DNA from: Branchipolynoe longqiensis | Taxonomy: Eukaryota; Annelida; Polychaeta; Phyllodocida; Polynoidae | DNA length: 64,000 bases | Assembly (NCBI GenBank): GCA_030323885.1 | Contig: CM059189.1 | Span: forward strand, 51,867,661-51,931,660 | Reading direction: 5' to 3' | In this document: positions 40,441 to 51,746 of the stretch, in pieces | How positions within the stretch are numbered: the first letter of the stretch is position 1 | Layout of the letters: each line of letters starts with the position of its first letter | Notes under the pieces: generated by a model | What the model was told of the DNA's origin: nothing | Seen by the model: only the letters and a program-made list of their open reading frames with translations | Database searches by the model: none | Program-made: the position numbers and the translations under genes

Positions 40441-40760
40441 GGACTTACGGTGCATACCGGTGAATCTGGAGGGACTGAAGTTTGGATCCTGGTCGAGTCA
40501 AACCAATGACTTATAAAATGGGTACCTGTTGCTGCTAGGCGCTTGGCGTTATGAAATCAGGACAGGGACTGGGCGCACAGTGTCAGGATAATGTGACTGT
40601 GTGGGACATCGGGTCATGCCGCCGGCGGCCTGATTTCCCAGTGGGGCAGCACTATAAAGTCGCCATGAGTGCGCGCTGTTACAAGTCGGTGCACATCCTT
40701 GTATGGCCTAGGGTCTTACGGGGGTGTAAAACTACACCAACCACCCAGCCTCCCCCGGCC
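40441..40760 (+). repeat. S1 SINE variant at the LINE 3' end
   Basis: Body in forward direction (GTCAGGATAATGTGACTGTG, TTCCCAGTGGGGCAGCAC) with an altered tail GTGTAAAACTACACCAACCA. The same tail phrase recurs at 59525. Confidence 0.8.
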
Positions 40761-40837
40761 CTCTCAGAGGACTGTGGTTGGACTCTTAGGCTGCCTTGTT
40801 CTTCCTCCGCCCCCTCCCCCTGCCCCTCAATTCCTCT

Positions 40838-41794
40838 GGGGCCATATTCATGAGCTCGGGGTACGGTTAGCCGGAGGATAGGCTTAGCCGTTGGGTAGGT
40901 ATCCCGCGGGTTAACGGCGGAGATTAATTAGGTCAATCGGTATTCACCAATGCATTACCCATTGCGGATAGCTACCCGTTTGATTATTTATAGATTTGGG
41001 AAATCCCTCCAGTCGCTGTGGTGGCAGCGATTTGTTTACTTTATATTCGGCGATTCGAAAATATTAATATCGCCGCCTTTGCGCGAGCAGCATGAATTTC
41101 GCTTCGGATTTAGGGTTAAATTGATAAGATTTCACTTATTGCGTATGTAATTCTGTTAAATATGACAGCATTGAATAGATTTGGGCGTAAGGAATTCACG
41201 CCGATTCGGCGGCGGCCATTTTTGCGCCGATTTGTGTACTTTACATTCGGCGATTCGAAAATATTAATATCAACGCCGTTACGGCGTCAGCATTAATATC
41301 GGTTCGCATTTAGGGTTAATTTGAGCAAATTTCACTTATTGCGTATGTAATTCTGTTAAATATGACAGCATTGAATAGATTTGGGCGTAAGGAATTCACG
41401 CCGATTCGGCGGCGATGGCGGCGGCCATTTTTGCGCCGATTTGTGTACTTTACATTCATCGATTCGAAAATATTAATATCGCCGCCATTACGGCGTCAGT
41501 GTTAATTTTGCTTCGGATTTAGGGTTAATTTGAATAAATTTCACTTATTGCGTATTTAAATCTATCAAATATGATCGCATTGAATAGATTCAGAGCCACA
41601 CACACTCACTATCCCCTCGGGATAGTGGCTTACCCCTGGGTCGAAATTGGGGTAGCGTACCCTCCGGATAGAGCCCCAGGGTAGTGCTACCCCGAGCTCC
41701 TGAATAAGGATTTACCGCCGTTAGCCGGGGGGGTAGCGTACCCCCCGGTTACAGCCTCAGGGTAGCGCTACCCCGAGCTCATGAATATGGCCCC
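40838..41794. repeat. 957-bp TIR element with three internal about 190-bp repeats
   Basis: GGGGCCATATTCATGAGCTC at left mirrors GAGCTCATGAATATGGCCCC at right. Inside, the phrase CGATTCGAAAATATTAATAT and TTTCACTTATTGCGTAT..AAT recurs three times (41051, 41241, 41460). No coding capacity. Ends resemble those of the MITE at 28607. Confidence 0.9.
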
Positions 41795-41940
41795 TGATCA
41801 CTACACACCGGAACCCAACTCCCGACCACATGGGACTGCTTTCAGCGGTGCCCATTCAGTGCTGCAGATTTGCAGCCTTCAGCGCACCAATGCGACTGAA
41901 AACTCCCCAAAACAACAACAACGCTTTGTCTAGATCTTTC

Positions 41941-42432
41941 ACAATTCCCCGTGTAAACACGGCTCTAGATATGTAATTACTGAATCGTATTGGTTTGGAA
42001 CGGTCAAAACTTCTGCTGGGCAGTGAAACTCTAAAAATAAATCATGAAAAAAATATCTGTGCTTAGATAGCGGTTTCATTAATTAAATTATATAATATGC
42101 GCTTTTGATCGACCGGAAAGTCAACAAACTGAGGTGTCGACTGCGCATGCGTGTGAGGTGCTTAATCCGCCTCAGTGTGTTCACACGGGAAAAATAAATC
42201 GAATCAGAGAAATCGCCTCACGTAAACTACCTCGCTTAGGTGGTTTACATTATCGAGATCACGTGAATCGAATCAGCCCTAATCCGCCTCAGACGTCCGT
42301 TCACACGGGGAATGTGCGTCGAACTAGGCAAGTCGCTTTCTACGAATCGATTTACATTCCCCGTGTGAGCACGGCTTAAATCGCTTCATATGATGCGCCT
42401 TGCCTAGATCGCTTTACATTTTGCCCGTGTGA
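41941..42432. repeat. M3 foldback MITE pair
   Basis: CCCCGTGTAAACACGGC at left, CCCCGTGTGAGCACGGC at 42361 and GCCCGTGTGAATAC at right; central AAACTTCTGCTGGGCAGTGA. Confidence 0.7.
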
Positions 42433-43055
42433 ATACAAACGTGTATGGTAGTCCGACATCGAGAATGATGTGAATGAACAAGTGAACTTAAGCTACATTT
42501 TTAACTAATGCTTATGATGAGCACTGATGTGTCTCTTCACAGTTAGTAAAAAACAAAGTCAAACTGGCAGGGCGCTCAAACTGCGACATGCTGCAGTTTG
42601 AATGCGTCAGAAAATCCGCGCATGCGCAGAAGCAACGGAAGGGCGCTCAAACTGGCAGGGCGCTCAAACTTCGACAAAAACTGGAATAGATAAGACCCAC
42701 CCAACCTTGAAAATATCAGTCACGTTGTTTTCATTACCTTTAGCGACTTGCGCAAAACATCTGCGCATTGGTTCATAGGACATCTCTGGCAGGTATATTG
42801 TTGAACAGGTTAAAGGTTTGTACGTGCAATATGTAGGTTATATTGTATATGCCGACCTGTATTTAGTTCAATGTTGTGTGAAAATAATGTACTCAAATTA
42901 GGGATAAATCAAATAACGGCCATACAACCAGGCGCGGTGGCCGAATAGGTACTAAGGTAGAGAGAGCTAGGTACATCACATGAAAATTGTTGCACAGTAG
43001 TCAGTACAGTTAGAGTACAGTACTGCAAATCGGTAGACATATAGAGCCCACAGAA
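42433..43055. other. Mostly unrecognised; tandem phrase GGGCGCTCAAACT
   Basis: GGCAGGGCGCTCAAACTG occurs at 42566 and 42650, with GGAAGGGCGCTCAAACTGG between. A tRNA-head fragment (GGCGCGGTGGCCGAATAGGT) lies at 42931. Confidence 0.4.
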
Positions 43056-43930
43056 TAGAGGGGTTGTAATGATGTCACGAGACAACTTCCGGTGGCCATA
43101 TTGGTTTACATATGAAAGGCTTGGAAGGTCTTACATTGTGTTTATTTACCGATTTGTTGGTTCATTTGTCACTGCGTTGAGCAGTTTGGACTCAAATGTT
43201 GGTGGAAAAGGGTTTTTTGATGGAGGGGAAGTATTTTTTTAATCATGTAGCATCACATTGTTGCTAAAGCGCAGTATGTTGACACTGGATGCTCTGGCAA
43301 AGGATTAGAAAGGTTTGGGCAGTACCCGCTAGGTGGCACCACATACTTCAGCGGTAGAGCCAGTGGTGGAGGTAGTGTTTTTTGTTTTTTTTGGTCCCTT
43401 AGTTGTTTAAGCAGGGGAAATTTCAGTCATAGACGACTGGTCTTCCTCATTCCACTGCTGGTCGATAGAAAGCCCGAGCCTACACTTTTACCGACCCAAT
43501 GGATTTTTGACCTCCCACACCACATAGACATGGTATGAGAACAACCGGCCTTTGATGACGCTGTAAGTTATACACAGCGGTGGAAATCCAAATTGGCAGA
43601 GCTGGGGGCATGGGGAATCGAACCGCCGACCCTCAGATTAGGAGTCTGACCTAGAAAAAAGTCAGACACTCTAACCACTCCGCCACAGAGAACGCCAGAG
43701 TATTTTGTTATTTATCTTTCATTTGATACCTATATTGTGTATATATATATCTGTCCATTCGGAAAGACACTACAGCGCTTTAAAATTTGTATGTGCATCA
43801 GCGGCATCGGCGCGGTGGTAGCTGCTCGCGTTAAATTTGTGACGTTTTCATCGCGCACAAATAAGTGCTATAATAAGTGTAATCCAAGATGGCTAACCGC
43901 TAAGTGATGACGTCACGTGCACTCCCTCTA
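43056..43930. repeat. TIR element M8, copy 1 (carries an S2 SINE)
   Basis: TAGAGGGGTTGTAATGATGT at left; GATGACGTCACGTGCACTCC..CTCTA at right. Interrupted by SINE S2 at 43442-43695. Confidence 0.7.
43442..43695 (-). repeat. SINE S2
   Basis: Head at right (GTCAGACACTCTAACCACTC complement of the A-box region), body TCCCACACCACATAGACATG. The tail beyond GTCGATAGAAAGCC is missing. Confidence 0.88.
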
Positions 43931-44023
43931 TAGATTATAGGGTTTTTTAATTCGATTAAATATGATTAGTTGTTCCAAAGTTATCTATGATTTAGTTTTC
44001 CTAGAAATCAACATTTTGTCCTA

Positions 44024-44360
44024 TAGAGGGGGTGTAATGACGTCACAAGACAACTTTCGGTGGTCATACTGGATTACATACAGAAGGCTTGCAACTGCAT
44101 ACACTGTCACTGTGCTTATTTACTGATTTGTTGGTTTATTTGTCACTGTTTTGAAAAGTTTGGCCTCAGAAGTTGTTGCTAAAGTGCTGTAAGTAAACAC
44201 ATTGGATGTAAACTGCCCAGAACCTCCCAGAACATAAGAAAACTCTGTTCTACTTCATCTGCATGCATTCACAACATGGCTAGGGATGGTGCTCGTAATC
44301 CAAGATGGCTGGCTGCTGACCACTGACTGCTGAGTGGTGACGTCACGTGCACTCCGTCTA
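44024..44360. repeat. TIR element M8, copy 2
   Basis: TAGAGGGGGTGTAATGACGT ... GTGACGTCACGTGCACTCC..GTCTA; shorter relative of 43056-43930. Confidence 0.7.
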
Positions 44361-44385
44361 TTGGTTATTATAGCTAATAAGTTGT

Positions 44386-45113
44386 GACCATTTGTTTACA
44401 TCTGGGAAAATTTCTAGTGCATTAGGGGATACCTCTCATGGTTTTACAAGCTGGTGAAGTCAACCACTGTTGAAAAAGTTATCGAACAGATAAGTAACAT
44501 TTGAAAATCAAATGGGATGAGGAAATATGTCTGAGAGAATATGATCGTAGTACTTTCCAAGTACTCTATTGACCTACATTTTCGTGCGTGATGAAAATGG
44601 CAGGAAATCGTCCTGAGCAGCTACTGCCCCGCCGATTCCACCGATGCACACACAAATTTAAAAGCATTGTAGTTTTGTCAATTCTTTATGGATTTTGATG
44701 AAATAAAAACTGAAACCTGTGCAATTTAGTGCCCTTCAAAATAGCACCAGATTCACAAGAATCTGACCAGAGCTACACCCCCAAATAGGCGTTTTTGTGC
44801 GCGATGAAAACGTCACAAATTTAACGCGAGCAGCTACCACCGCAGCGATGCTGCTGATGCACATACAAATTTTAAAGCGCTGTAGTGTCTTTCCGAATGG
44901 ACAGATATATATACACAATATAGGTATCAAATGAAAGATAAATAACAAAATATTGAGGATTGTCAGACTACTAGAATGATTTTCAAACATTACTTATCTG
45001 TTTGATGACTTTTTCAACAGTGGTTGACTTCAACAGCTTGTAAAACCTTGAGAGGTATCCCCTAATGCACTAGAAATTTTCCCAGATGTAAACAAGGTTG
45101 TGATTGGTCAATT
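44386..45113. repeat. Foldback element with about 120-bp inverted arms
   Basis: GTTTACATCTGGGAAAATTT..CTAGTGCATTAGGGGATACC at left is mirrored at 45040-45095. Inner CATCGCGCACAAA / GCGTGATGAAAA phrases are also inverted and shared with M8. Confidence 0.8.
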
Positions 45114-45261
45114 CTGATGACATCCTGTATGGCAAGTCATTTGCATAGTATTTGTGAATGGGTTTTACAGAGCACCTCTGAATATAGGCATATAGAAACC
45201 AGGTCACAGAGTTCAGCTGCTGTAGTGGAGACAGCTATACTGCAGCGCCCCAAGCGGGATT

Positions 45262-45585
45262 TGAAATACTTAGTAGAGCGCGGGCCTCGCGCTTGGACGT
45301 TCGGTTTGCAGTCGAGTGATACCAATGATTTAAAAATTGATACTTGTCACTTCCTAGCCTAAGCCTTTGCTCGGAATTAATAGAATAGGTCAAGGATTGA
45401 TTAGCTCAGTGTCAGGGTAATGTGACTGAGTGGGATATCGGGTCATGGTGCCAGCTCAGGCTGATTTCCCGGTGGAGCAGCACAATAAAGTCGCCGTGAG
45501 TGCGCACTGTCACAAGTCGGTACCTGTCCTGATATGACCTTAGATGTTGCTAGGACGTAAAACTCCAACGACCAACCCACAATCC
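45262..45585 (+). repeat. S1 SINE with alternative head
   Basis: Head TTAGTAGAGCGCGGGCCTCG, body forward (CAGGGTAATGTGACTGAGTG), tail GGACGTAAAACTCCAACGAC. Confidence 0.85.
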
Positions 45586-46276
45586 AAAACAAAATGGGGT
45601 AAAAACCAGGATGGATCTTTTTTTAGGACTGTGTTTTATATCCAAGAAAAGTGAGCCGTGGCTAAATTCAAGCACGTAATTTAATTAATCTGAGTAGCCT
45701 ACTTAGGTGACGTGACAACGTTAGTGTAAAGGGCCATTTATACTTGTAACGGCGCAACACAGTGTAAGCCAATGCTCCCATTTAGACTTTACGTCGACAC
45801 TTGACGGCACAAGCGTTGACCAGAGTTCAACTATGTTGAACTTTCAAGGTCAGCGCTTCCATACGTCGGCAGTTCAGGTCTGGATTAGCTACCACTGGCA
45901 CTGACACTCAGAACATCCCAACTTTCACTATTATCTCTGCTTTTGAATCCTTTCAAAGAAAATTGCTCTTAGGTTAAATTAAATCTCAACAACATATATA
46001 TAATATGAACACAATTAAATTAACTCATATACTAAACAGATTAGATATTCATCGACTCTGCAAATAAGTAATAAGGTTGTCAGGCTCAATCGACTGGTTT
46101 GTATTAACCAGGTTAGTAGAATAAAGTAGTACAAGCAATAGAGCATCATCTGTCCTGATGATAACAAGCTTGCAATGATGTTAGTTATCCACATCCAGTA
46201 TAGAGACTACTGTACAAATTCTTAAGCCTGATTAAAAATGTATTAGCCCCAAAATGAATCTCTCTGTCTGGTTTTG
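45586..46276. other. Nothing recognised
   Basis: AT-rich; a weak inverted pair around GTAACGGCGCAAC and GTCGACACTTGACGGCAC was seen but not resolved. Confidence 0.35.
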
Positions 46277-46482
46277 AATTATCCTAACACTGTGCCAATC
46301 AGTCCTTGCCCTATCCTAATAATGCCGAGCCCCTGGCTAGGAAGCGATAAGTACCAATAAATTTATAAGTAGGCCTACATATAATTGGTTTGACACGATC
46401 AGGGTTCGAACCCGTGGGTTCGAATCCCACGATCTTCCAAAGCAAGAGACGGAGGCTCATTCGGCCCTCTCGTCTGGTCAGT
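46277..46482 (-). repeat. S1 SINE, head half
   Basis: CAGTCCTTGCCCTATCC to CGTCTGGTCAGTGG with Leu/Ser-type head. Lacks the tail. Confidence 0.85.
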
Positions 46483-47083
46483 GGTAGTAGAAGTACTACT
46501 ACTATAGGAGTAGGAGTAGGAGCAGTATACGGGGAATGGTTACACAAGTTTTCTTGAAGGCTAGAGATTAAGTCAGGTTATGGGAAGTGATTGTTGAGTG
46601 ACCTATTCTAATTAGACCTGTTAATAACCACTATTTGAGTGCTTGTTCATCTTCAGGTGCCTTACGTAGTGAGTTATGATATACGCCTTGGGAGATTGTC
46701 ATTCATGTAATAACGGTTTATGGCGGAGCCAGAAAAGAAGAGTGGGAAGATGTATAGGAAAGTGGTTGTTCTTTCATTGCTGTAGTCCAGTTAGCCTTAT
46801 GTAGCCGGGGTATGTGTGCATGCAGGCTAATTTTGAACACTGTGTAGCTCACAGACAGAGATCAAAGATCTCCGCGTTTTCGCGGATTTCCGCGATTTTC
46901 TTCTATGATCCTGGATGTTGCTGGAAGATAAAACCTTGGAAGATTCACCTGTCTCAGAAATCGGGCTGCGGGAGTAGCTAATGAAATGCAAACAAGAAAA
47001 AGTTAGTCATATGCAATAATATAGCCACGCCAAGGAGAGTTGAAACTTGACTTCCGGCAGTTTTCCGCGAATCCTTGAGTGTT

Positions 47084-47224
47084 AATTTAACGAGGCGGAG
47101 TGAAGGAGTGATAGTGGATAAAAGTCTTTAATCAGGGAAAATGAGTAATGTTGGAACAAGACAGGTCAGACAGTTCCGGTATCAGTCTCTGCAGTCCATA
47201 ATGGGCGGCCCCCGAGCCTCAACC
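47084..47224 (-). repeat. X1 repeat B2
   Basis: 141 bp, AATTTAACGAGGCGGAGT ... CCCCCGAGCCTCAACC; nearly identical to B1. Confidence 0.95.
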
Positions 47225-47266
47225 CGACCCTAGCATAATAACCCGGTAAAAGGTGTGGGTGGGTGG

Positions 47267-47475
47267 GAGAAAGTGAATCAGTGTGATCAGTAGCTCGGGT
47301 CGGAGGGTTGTGGTAGCGGGCAGGCGAAGGGAGGTCACGTGATCAAAACGGCGGGAAGGGTCAGCTGGTGGGGTCGGGTCGGATGCCCCTAGGGTTACTC
47401 GAGTGGCGCCACCTATCGGTTCGTTCTGCATTTCTCCACCCGTAAATTAGTCATGTTACCTATAACATGCGCAAT
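47267..47475 (-). repeat. X1 repeat A2
   Basis: 209 bp, nearly identical to A1 (51747-51955), sharing AAT with B1 at its right edge. Contains the near-palindrome CATGTTACCTATAACATG at 47452-47469. Confidence 0.95.
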
Positions 47476-47613
47476 TTAACGAGGCGGAGTCAAGGAGTGA
47501 TAGTGGATAAAAGTCTTTAATCAGGGAAAATGAGTAATGTTGGAACAAGACAGGTCAGACAGTTCCGGTATCAGTCTCTGCAGTCCATAATGGGCGGCCC
47601 CCGAGCCTCAACC
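47473..47613 (-). repeat. X1 repeat B1
   Basis: 141 bp copy of B2, lying just downstream (minus strand) of the recombinase stop. Confidence 0.95.
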
Positions 47614-47615
47614 AA

Positions 47616-48130
47616 TTAAGTGTGGCGAGGGTTGCCGCGCGCGAGGCTGTTGTTCGGGACGTAGTGATGAACCGCCGCGGATGTCCAGGAACCAGGCTGC
47701 ATAATCTCGGCTAGTGAGGTGCCTGCCGCTGCACAGGCCTGTGCCCCTCCCCTCCGGAGGCTGTGGAGGGTATAGTCCGAAGGCAACCTCACGCCGATGG
47801 CAGCGAGGGCCATGCGGAGGGACGGCAGCATTACTTGTGGCCGGAGAGGGAGGTCAGGAACTAGCAGGAATGCCGGATCAGAAGGGTGCGGGTGTTGGAA
47901 CTCGACATATCGATCCCAAGCCGCCACGGGGCAGCACTGGGACCCTGGTACGCTTGGGATGGTGATGCGGTACGCTAAATCGGTTCTCCACCTGGTCTTG
48001 GTGGTGCGGACCAGTACCGTGCGCCCTTCTCGGGATCTATAAATGTCTGCCCGTCTGAGATAGTCGTGGTTTGTTCGGTGTAGCCTGTGAATAGAGGGAG
48101 CAATTAGTACGAAATTCGCAGGCTAAGTTA
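47616..48130 (-). pseudogene. X1 tyrosine recombinase, C-terminal half
   Basis: Open frame on the minus strand with catalytic landmarks TTKTRWR (Lys region), HSLRRGGAQ (His-x-x-Arg), GSWTSAAVHHYV (Trp, then nucleophile Tyr). It aligns with the intact X2 enzyme from its VLIA region onward, but the segment holding the first catalytic Arg (LLRQSN in X2) and the whole N-terminal core-binding domain are missing. A splice-acceptor-like CTCTATTCACAG lies just where the homology starts, so an intron is possible, but no coding sequence for the missing part was found upstream. Confidence 0.85.
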
Positions 48131-48191
48131 TAGGCCGTGGGTAAATATGTTCTCGAGCCGGACTTCAATTTCAGTAATGCTCATCACCTGG

Positions 48192-48950
48192 CTATCGTGA
48201 TAGCCTACTAGCAGCTCCCTCCAAACCTTGATGACGAGGCCTGAGGGGATGGGTATCCGAGCCTTGATGTGGCTTGGTAACGCTGTAGCCCTTACTTGCT
48301 GGTAAATGTTCAGATAGCCCTGGTGTTTTCCCCCATAGGTCTGTTTGTGGGTGTGGCCATATGTCGCTCAGAATAGGCCTATCGTCCATGGGTGTCATGG
48401 GAGGGCGTGAGTTTAGGCTTGCAATGTCCGCGCCTGTGTCGTGGATTGTTGGATCATCCCAGCCCGCTTCCTCATCACCTCTGCTTCCTAAGGCCGTGAC
48501 ATAAGTGTCATGGTTGCCGCCATGCACGCCGCCATCCTTGATCCCTATGCTGTCGTCACTGATGCTGACCTTCCGTATGGTCACGGTCGGTGGCTTGGTC
48601 CCAACGGCGTATTCTGCTGGCGGCCAGGTATACGTTGCGCCGGTGGCGCCGCTTGTCTTAACTTCCTGGAAGTTGTGGTGGTTTCTTGAGGACTGCATGG
48701 CATCGGGGATGCCAGGATTTCTGCCAGGTTTGAGTGCCTGACTGCGTCTGTTTCTTGGGTTGTCGAGGGTCTGAACGGCCTGTTCTACAGGTGGCTTGCC
48801 GTTATCCGTAGGGGCCTGCGCTACGTTGTGCCTGCCCCGGAGTTTGCCTGTGCTTGCTCTGTGTGGGCTGGATGCCTCGCGTTTGCCTTGGTTGCACTTG
48901 ACAGGCTCCTCGTCTGCCGAACCGGTGTCGCGCGGGGAGCCCCATTTCAA
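48192..48950 (-). CDS. X1 ORF of unknown function (about 252 codons)
   Basis: Frame overlaps the Gag ORF end (stop at 48947) by a few bases; there is no ATG at its start, so expression would need frameshifting or a non-ATG start. Composition is hydrophilic, rich in Gly, Asp, Pro and His, with no recognisable domain. It occupies the place where an RT would be expected in a Ngaro-like element, but no RT motif (such as YxDD or PQG) is present. It could be a degraded remnant or an unstructured protein. Confidence 0.4.
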   Translation of the reverse strand: MKWGSPRDTGSADEEPVKCNQGKREASSPHRASTGKLRGRHNVAQAPTDNGKPPVEQAVQTLDNPRNRRSQALKPGRNPGIPDAMQSSRNHHNFQEVKTSGATGATYTWPPAEYAVGTKPPTVTIRKVSISDDSIGIKDGGVHGGNHDTYVTALGSRGDEEAGWDDPTIHDTGADIASLNSRPPMTPMDDRPILSDIWPHPQTDLWGKTPGLSEHLPASKGYSVTKPHQGSDTHPLRPRHQGLEGAASRLSR

Positions 48951-49927
48951 AAAACCTGAGAGGTCTGTTGCGCGTTTGATGCGGCCGCTCCTTTCTTTTC
49001 GAGGAAACGCTTTTTATTTATGCAGTCTTTCTCTCTGTGGTTGTTCGCGCGGCGATACTTGTTTGCGCACCAGGCGCACACGTGTACCTTCCTATCTGGC
49101 ATCGTCCCGTGCGTCTCCGCGAAGCCGCACTCGTTGCCCCAATTCCAAGGGTGGCATGTCTTCCCGTCTGTGTCATGATTAAACTCGTGATGGTTCTCCA
49201 TTGCTCTGCCCGCACCGCCAGCTACGTTGGTGGTGTTGTAGCTGTTGCGGGTGCCTTTCTCAAGAACCGTGTTATGGACGCGTGTTCCTAAGGCAAAGAC
49301 GTCTCGTTGCACATCCTTGATTGCGTATTGATCTGTCCATCCATTTGGAAGTCGACCATCGTCAATCATTGAGAAGACGCGTTCCGACCATCGGCGGCAT
49401 GTCTCCCATTGCCAGTCCTTCGCCATAGTGGCTATTTGGTGAATGTGGTCTATTAAGGGGTCGGACCATGTGTCCGGGATCTCGGGTGCCCTGAGCATAG
49501 TGCATAACGCCTCGAAGTACTCAGGCCAGGTCGCCTCAGCCATGCCAATCCTCTCCCTTCTGTCTCCGCGAACTACATAGTTATGGGGGAGCCGTGGTAA
49601 TTTAGCTTTCTTCTTCCCGAGTGCCGCCCCAGCCGCCGCCAAGAGTTCAGATATGTTGCCCGGGTCGTCGTTATCATTGATTCGATCCCGGTTATGTCGT
49701 CCTCTGGGACCCGTCTGGCCTCCTCCCCTGATTGGGGCCGAGTTATAGCAGTCCCGGTATTGGTTATCACTGCCTGGCGTGTCCCCAAAGGTTGCTTTAC
49801 TTTTTTGTTTTTTATAAGTTTTGGCAGGGGCCATCTTCGGTACGGCGATGCCTTCTGTCGCTCGCGGCCCGTTGTCGGGCTGACCTGTAGGTGACGTGTT
49901 GAGTCTGAAGCGCACTGTCGATGTCAC
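48947..49927 (-). CDS. X1 Gag-like protein, main part with C-terminal zinc motif
   Basis: 326 codons. The central domain (LPHNYVVRGDR, WPEYFEAL, IATMAKDWQWETCRRWSE, VFSMIDDGRLPNGW) is clearly homologous to X2's Gag-like protein at 61938-62610. The C terminus holds a Cys/His cluster: CHPWNWGNECGF, a histidine, then CAWCANK, followed by a basic tail. This zinc motif resembles that of Ngaro/DIRS-group Gag proteins. No stop interrupts the frame. Confidence 0.8.
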   Translation of the reverse strand: MTSTVRFRLNTSPTGQPDNGPRATEGIAVPKMAPAKTYKKQKSKATFGDTPGSDNQYRDCYNSAPIRGGGQTGPRGRHNRDRINDNDDPGNISELLAAAGAALGKKKAKLPRLPHNYVVRGDRRERIGMAEATWPEYFEALCTMLRAPEIPDTWSDPLIDHIHQIATMAKDWQWETCRRWSERVFSMIDDGRLPNGWTDQYAIKDVQRDVFALGTRVHNTVLEKGTRNSYNTTNVAGGAGRAMENHHEFNHDTDGKTCHPWNWGNECGFAETHGTMPDRKVHVCAWCANKYRRANNHREKDCINKKRFLEKKGAAASNAQQTSQVF

Positions 49928-50291
49928 TATCAGGTTCCCCCGATGATGTGCTTTCCTCCTGCTCTTTCGCTTTCCTTGTTGAGTGGGACTTGTGTTTGAA
50001 TGTGTCCATCTTGTCCGCTATCTCGGACCTGATGGTGGCCATCTGTGTCTCCATTGCGCGGCTAACGGCTGCGTTTACCGCGTGTATTATTGCGTTCGTG
50101 GCCGATGCCTGCTCCGATGATGATGCCTCTTGCATTGCCGAGATTGAGTTCCTGCTGCCTGGGGACACCGGGGATGCTTCCATGTTGTCTCCATGGAGAT
50201 CCGGCTCCATCTGGGCCTTCCTTGTTCGCCCCCGGGGCTTTGGTGTGTCGTTTCTTTTTGCCTTCCTCGAATTCTTTCTTGTGTTCGGCAT
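49812..50291 (-). CDS. X1 Gag-like protein, N-terminal part in another frame
   Basis: 159 codons from an ATG: basic start (PNTRKNSRKAKR), an alpha-helical Ala/Ser-rich part (about residues 55-95) likely to form a coiled coil, then an acidic stretch. It overlaps the main Gag frame by 116 bp in a different frame. X2 has a comparable N-terminal helical part in line with its Gag domain, so in X1 a frameshift (mutational or programmed) separates the two. Confidence 0.65.
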   Translation of the reverse strand: MPNTRKNSRKAKRNDTPKPRGRTRKAQMEPDLHGDNMEASPVSPGSRNSISAMQEASSSEQASATNAIIHAVNAAVSRAMETQMATIRSEIADKMDTFKHKSHSTRKAKEQEESTSSGEPDSDIDSALQTQHVTYRSARQRAASDRRHRRTEDGPCQNL

Positions 50292-50347
50292 ATTTGGGCA
50301 GTACCAGAATGTGTCTGTTGGAGCAGTGACCCGTCAGTGAATTTCAA

Positions 50348-51746
50348 ATATCTAGTCGTGTGGGTGTGTTATAAAAGTTAGGTGCCGACTAGTCTCCGTA
50401 GAAGAGGTAGTAAGAGGTAAAAAATAAACAGGGTTGTAGTTGTTGATGTAAGGTTGTGGTTAAATGAGTAGCGTAAAATGTAAATGTCCGGATAAATGTG
50501 ATAAATTAGCGCTAGTGAGTAAAAGTAACCATAAAGTCAGTGGTAAAATAGTGATGAAGTTAGTGATTTGTGGCTTAGAATGAGTCTGGAGTAAAGCGAT
50601 GACCTTTAATGAGGTGATAAATGTCAATGTCTATAATACAAATGCCATATCATAGTGTTGATCTCGGAGTAGGAAAGTTGTAAATTTTAATGTAATAAAA
50701 TAAATAGTAGAAAGTCAATAGTATAACAGAAGTGCAGCAGCACTACTAGTATAAATAATGTATAAAATAAGGCTGTAAATGGCCGAATCTGTCTGGTCGA
50801 ATAACCTCGCCGAAGAACTGATGAATAACACAATGAGTTGGTGAATGTCGATTTTCCAACTCCTTTAGCTTTAGCTACTGTGCTATGGCGTCCCTGTCGA
50901 TCCTGGGCCCGGTTCTATTGTCCCACATAATAAGTGAGTTCATTCAATTATAAATGAGTGTAAATGTTTATACTTTCAAGGCATAAAATAGTGTAAAATA
51001 AATAATTGGTCTGGTTGGTTCGCTTTAGGTACTGTTCTATGGCGTCCACGTCGATCCTGGGCCCGGTTCTATCGTCCCAAATTATAAGTGAGTTCATTCC
51101 TTTATAAATAAGTAAATGTTTATAATTTCAAGGCATAAAATAGTGTAAAATAAATAATTGGTCTGGTTGGTTCGCTTTAGCTACTGTGCTATGGCGTCCA
51201 CGTCGATCCTGGGCCCGGTTATGTCACCCCTACTAGTAGGGTAAGGAGGCAATTCACCCTAAGCAAAGCGCCGATTTGTGGGTATTACTGGGAGTATAGG
51301 CTAGATAATTTAACTAGACTGTCATTTCAAGCAATGTTATGTCAATAAATGACCGAGTTGTCGAGTTTTCGACAGCAAATTGTCTTTTTGTGCCTCGGGC
51401 GATTGTCGAGTTCTCAATTTTCTTTAGTTAACTTGTACATATAGATTTCTTCTTTCTGCTCACATCGACACACAGGCGTCGAATCTCTAATGAAATGTTT
51501 TGTTTCTACGATACCGTCAAGTCGATGCGTCGACCCTGAGTCCTCGACACACTTGCGCCGGCAGCTAGACGGCGGGTGCACACGGGTTTGGTGACGTCCT
51601 CGACGCTCTTGGTGGTTCACTAGCAGTATGTAATACACAGGTAGCATGTAGACTGTGTAGGAAGTAATCGACACTCTTGCATGTGAGAAGTTAAATAAAT
51701 AGTAAATAATGTTTTTTGGCAGAAGACGTGAGCGTGACGTGACGTG
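50348..51746 (-). other. X1 leader with 153-bp tandem repeats
   Basis: Non-coding, AT-rich. CTATGGCGTCC..GTCGATCCTGGGCCCGG recurs at 50882, 51036 and 51188 (periods 154 and 152), separated by AAAATAGTGTAAAATAAATA. Such 5' repeats may carry promoter activity (inference). Confidence 0.7.
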
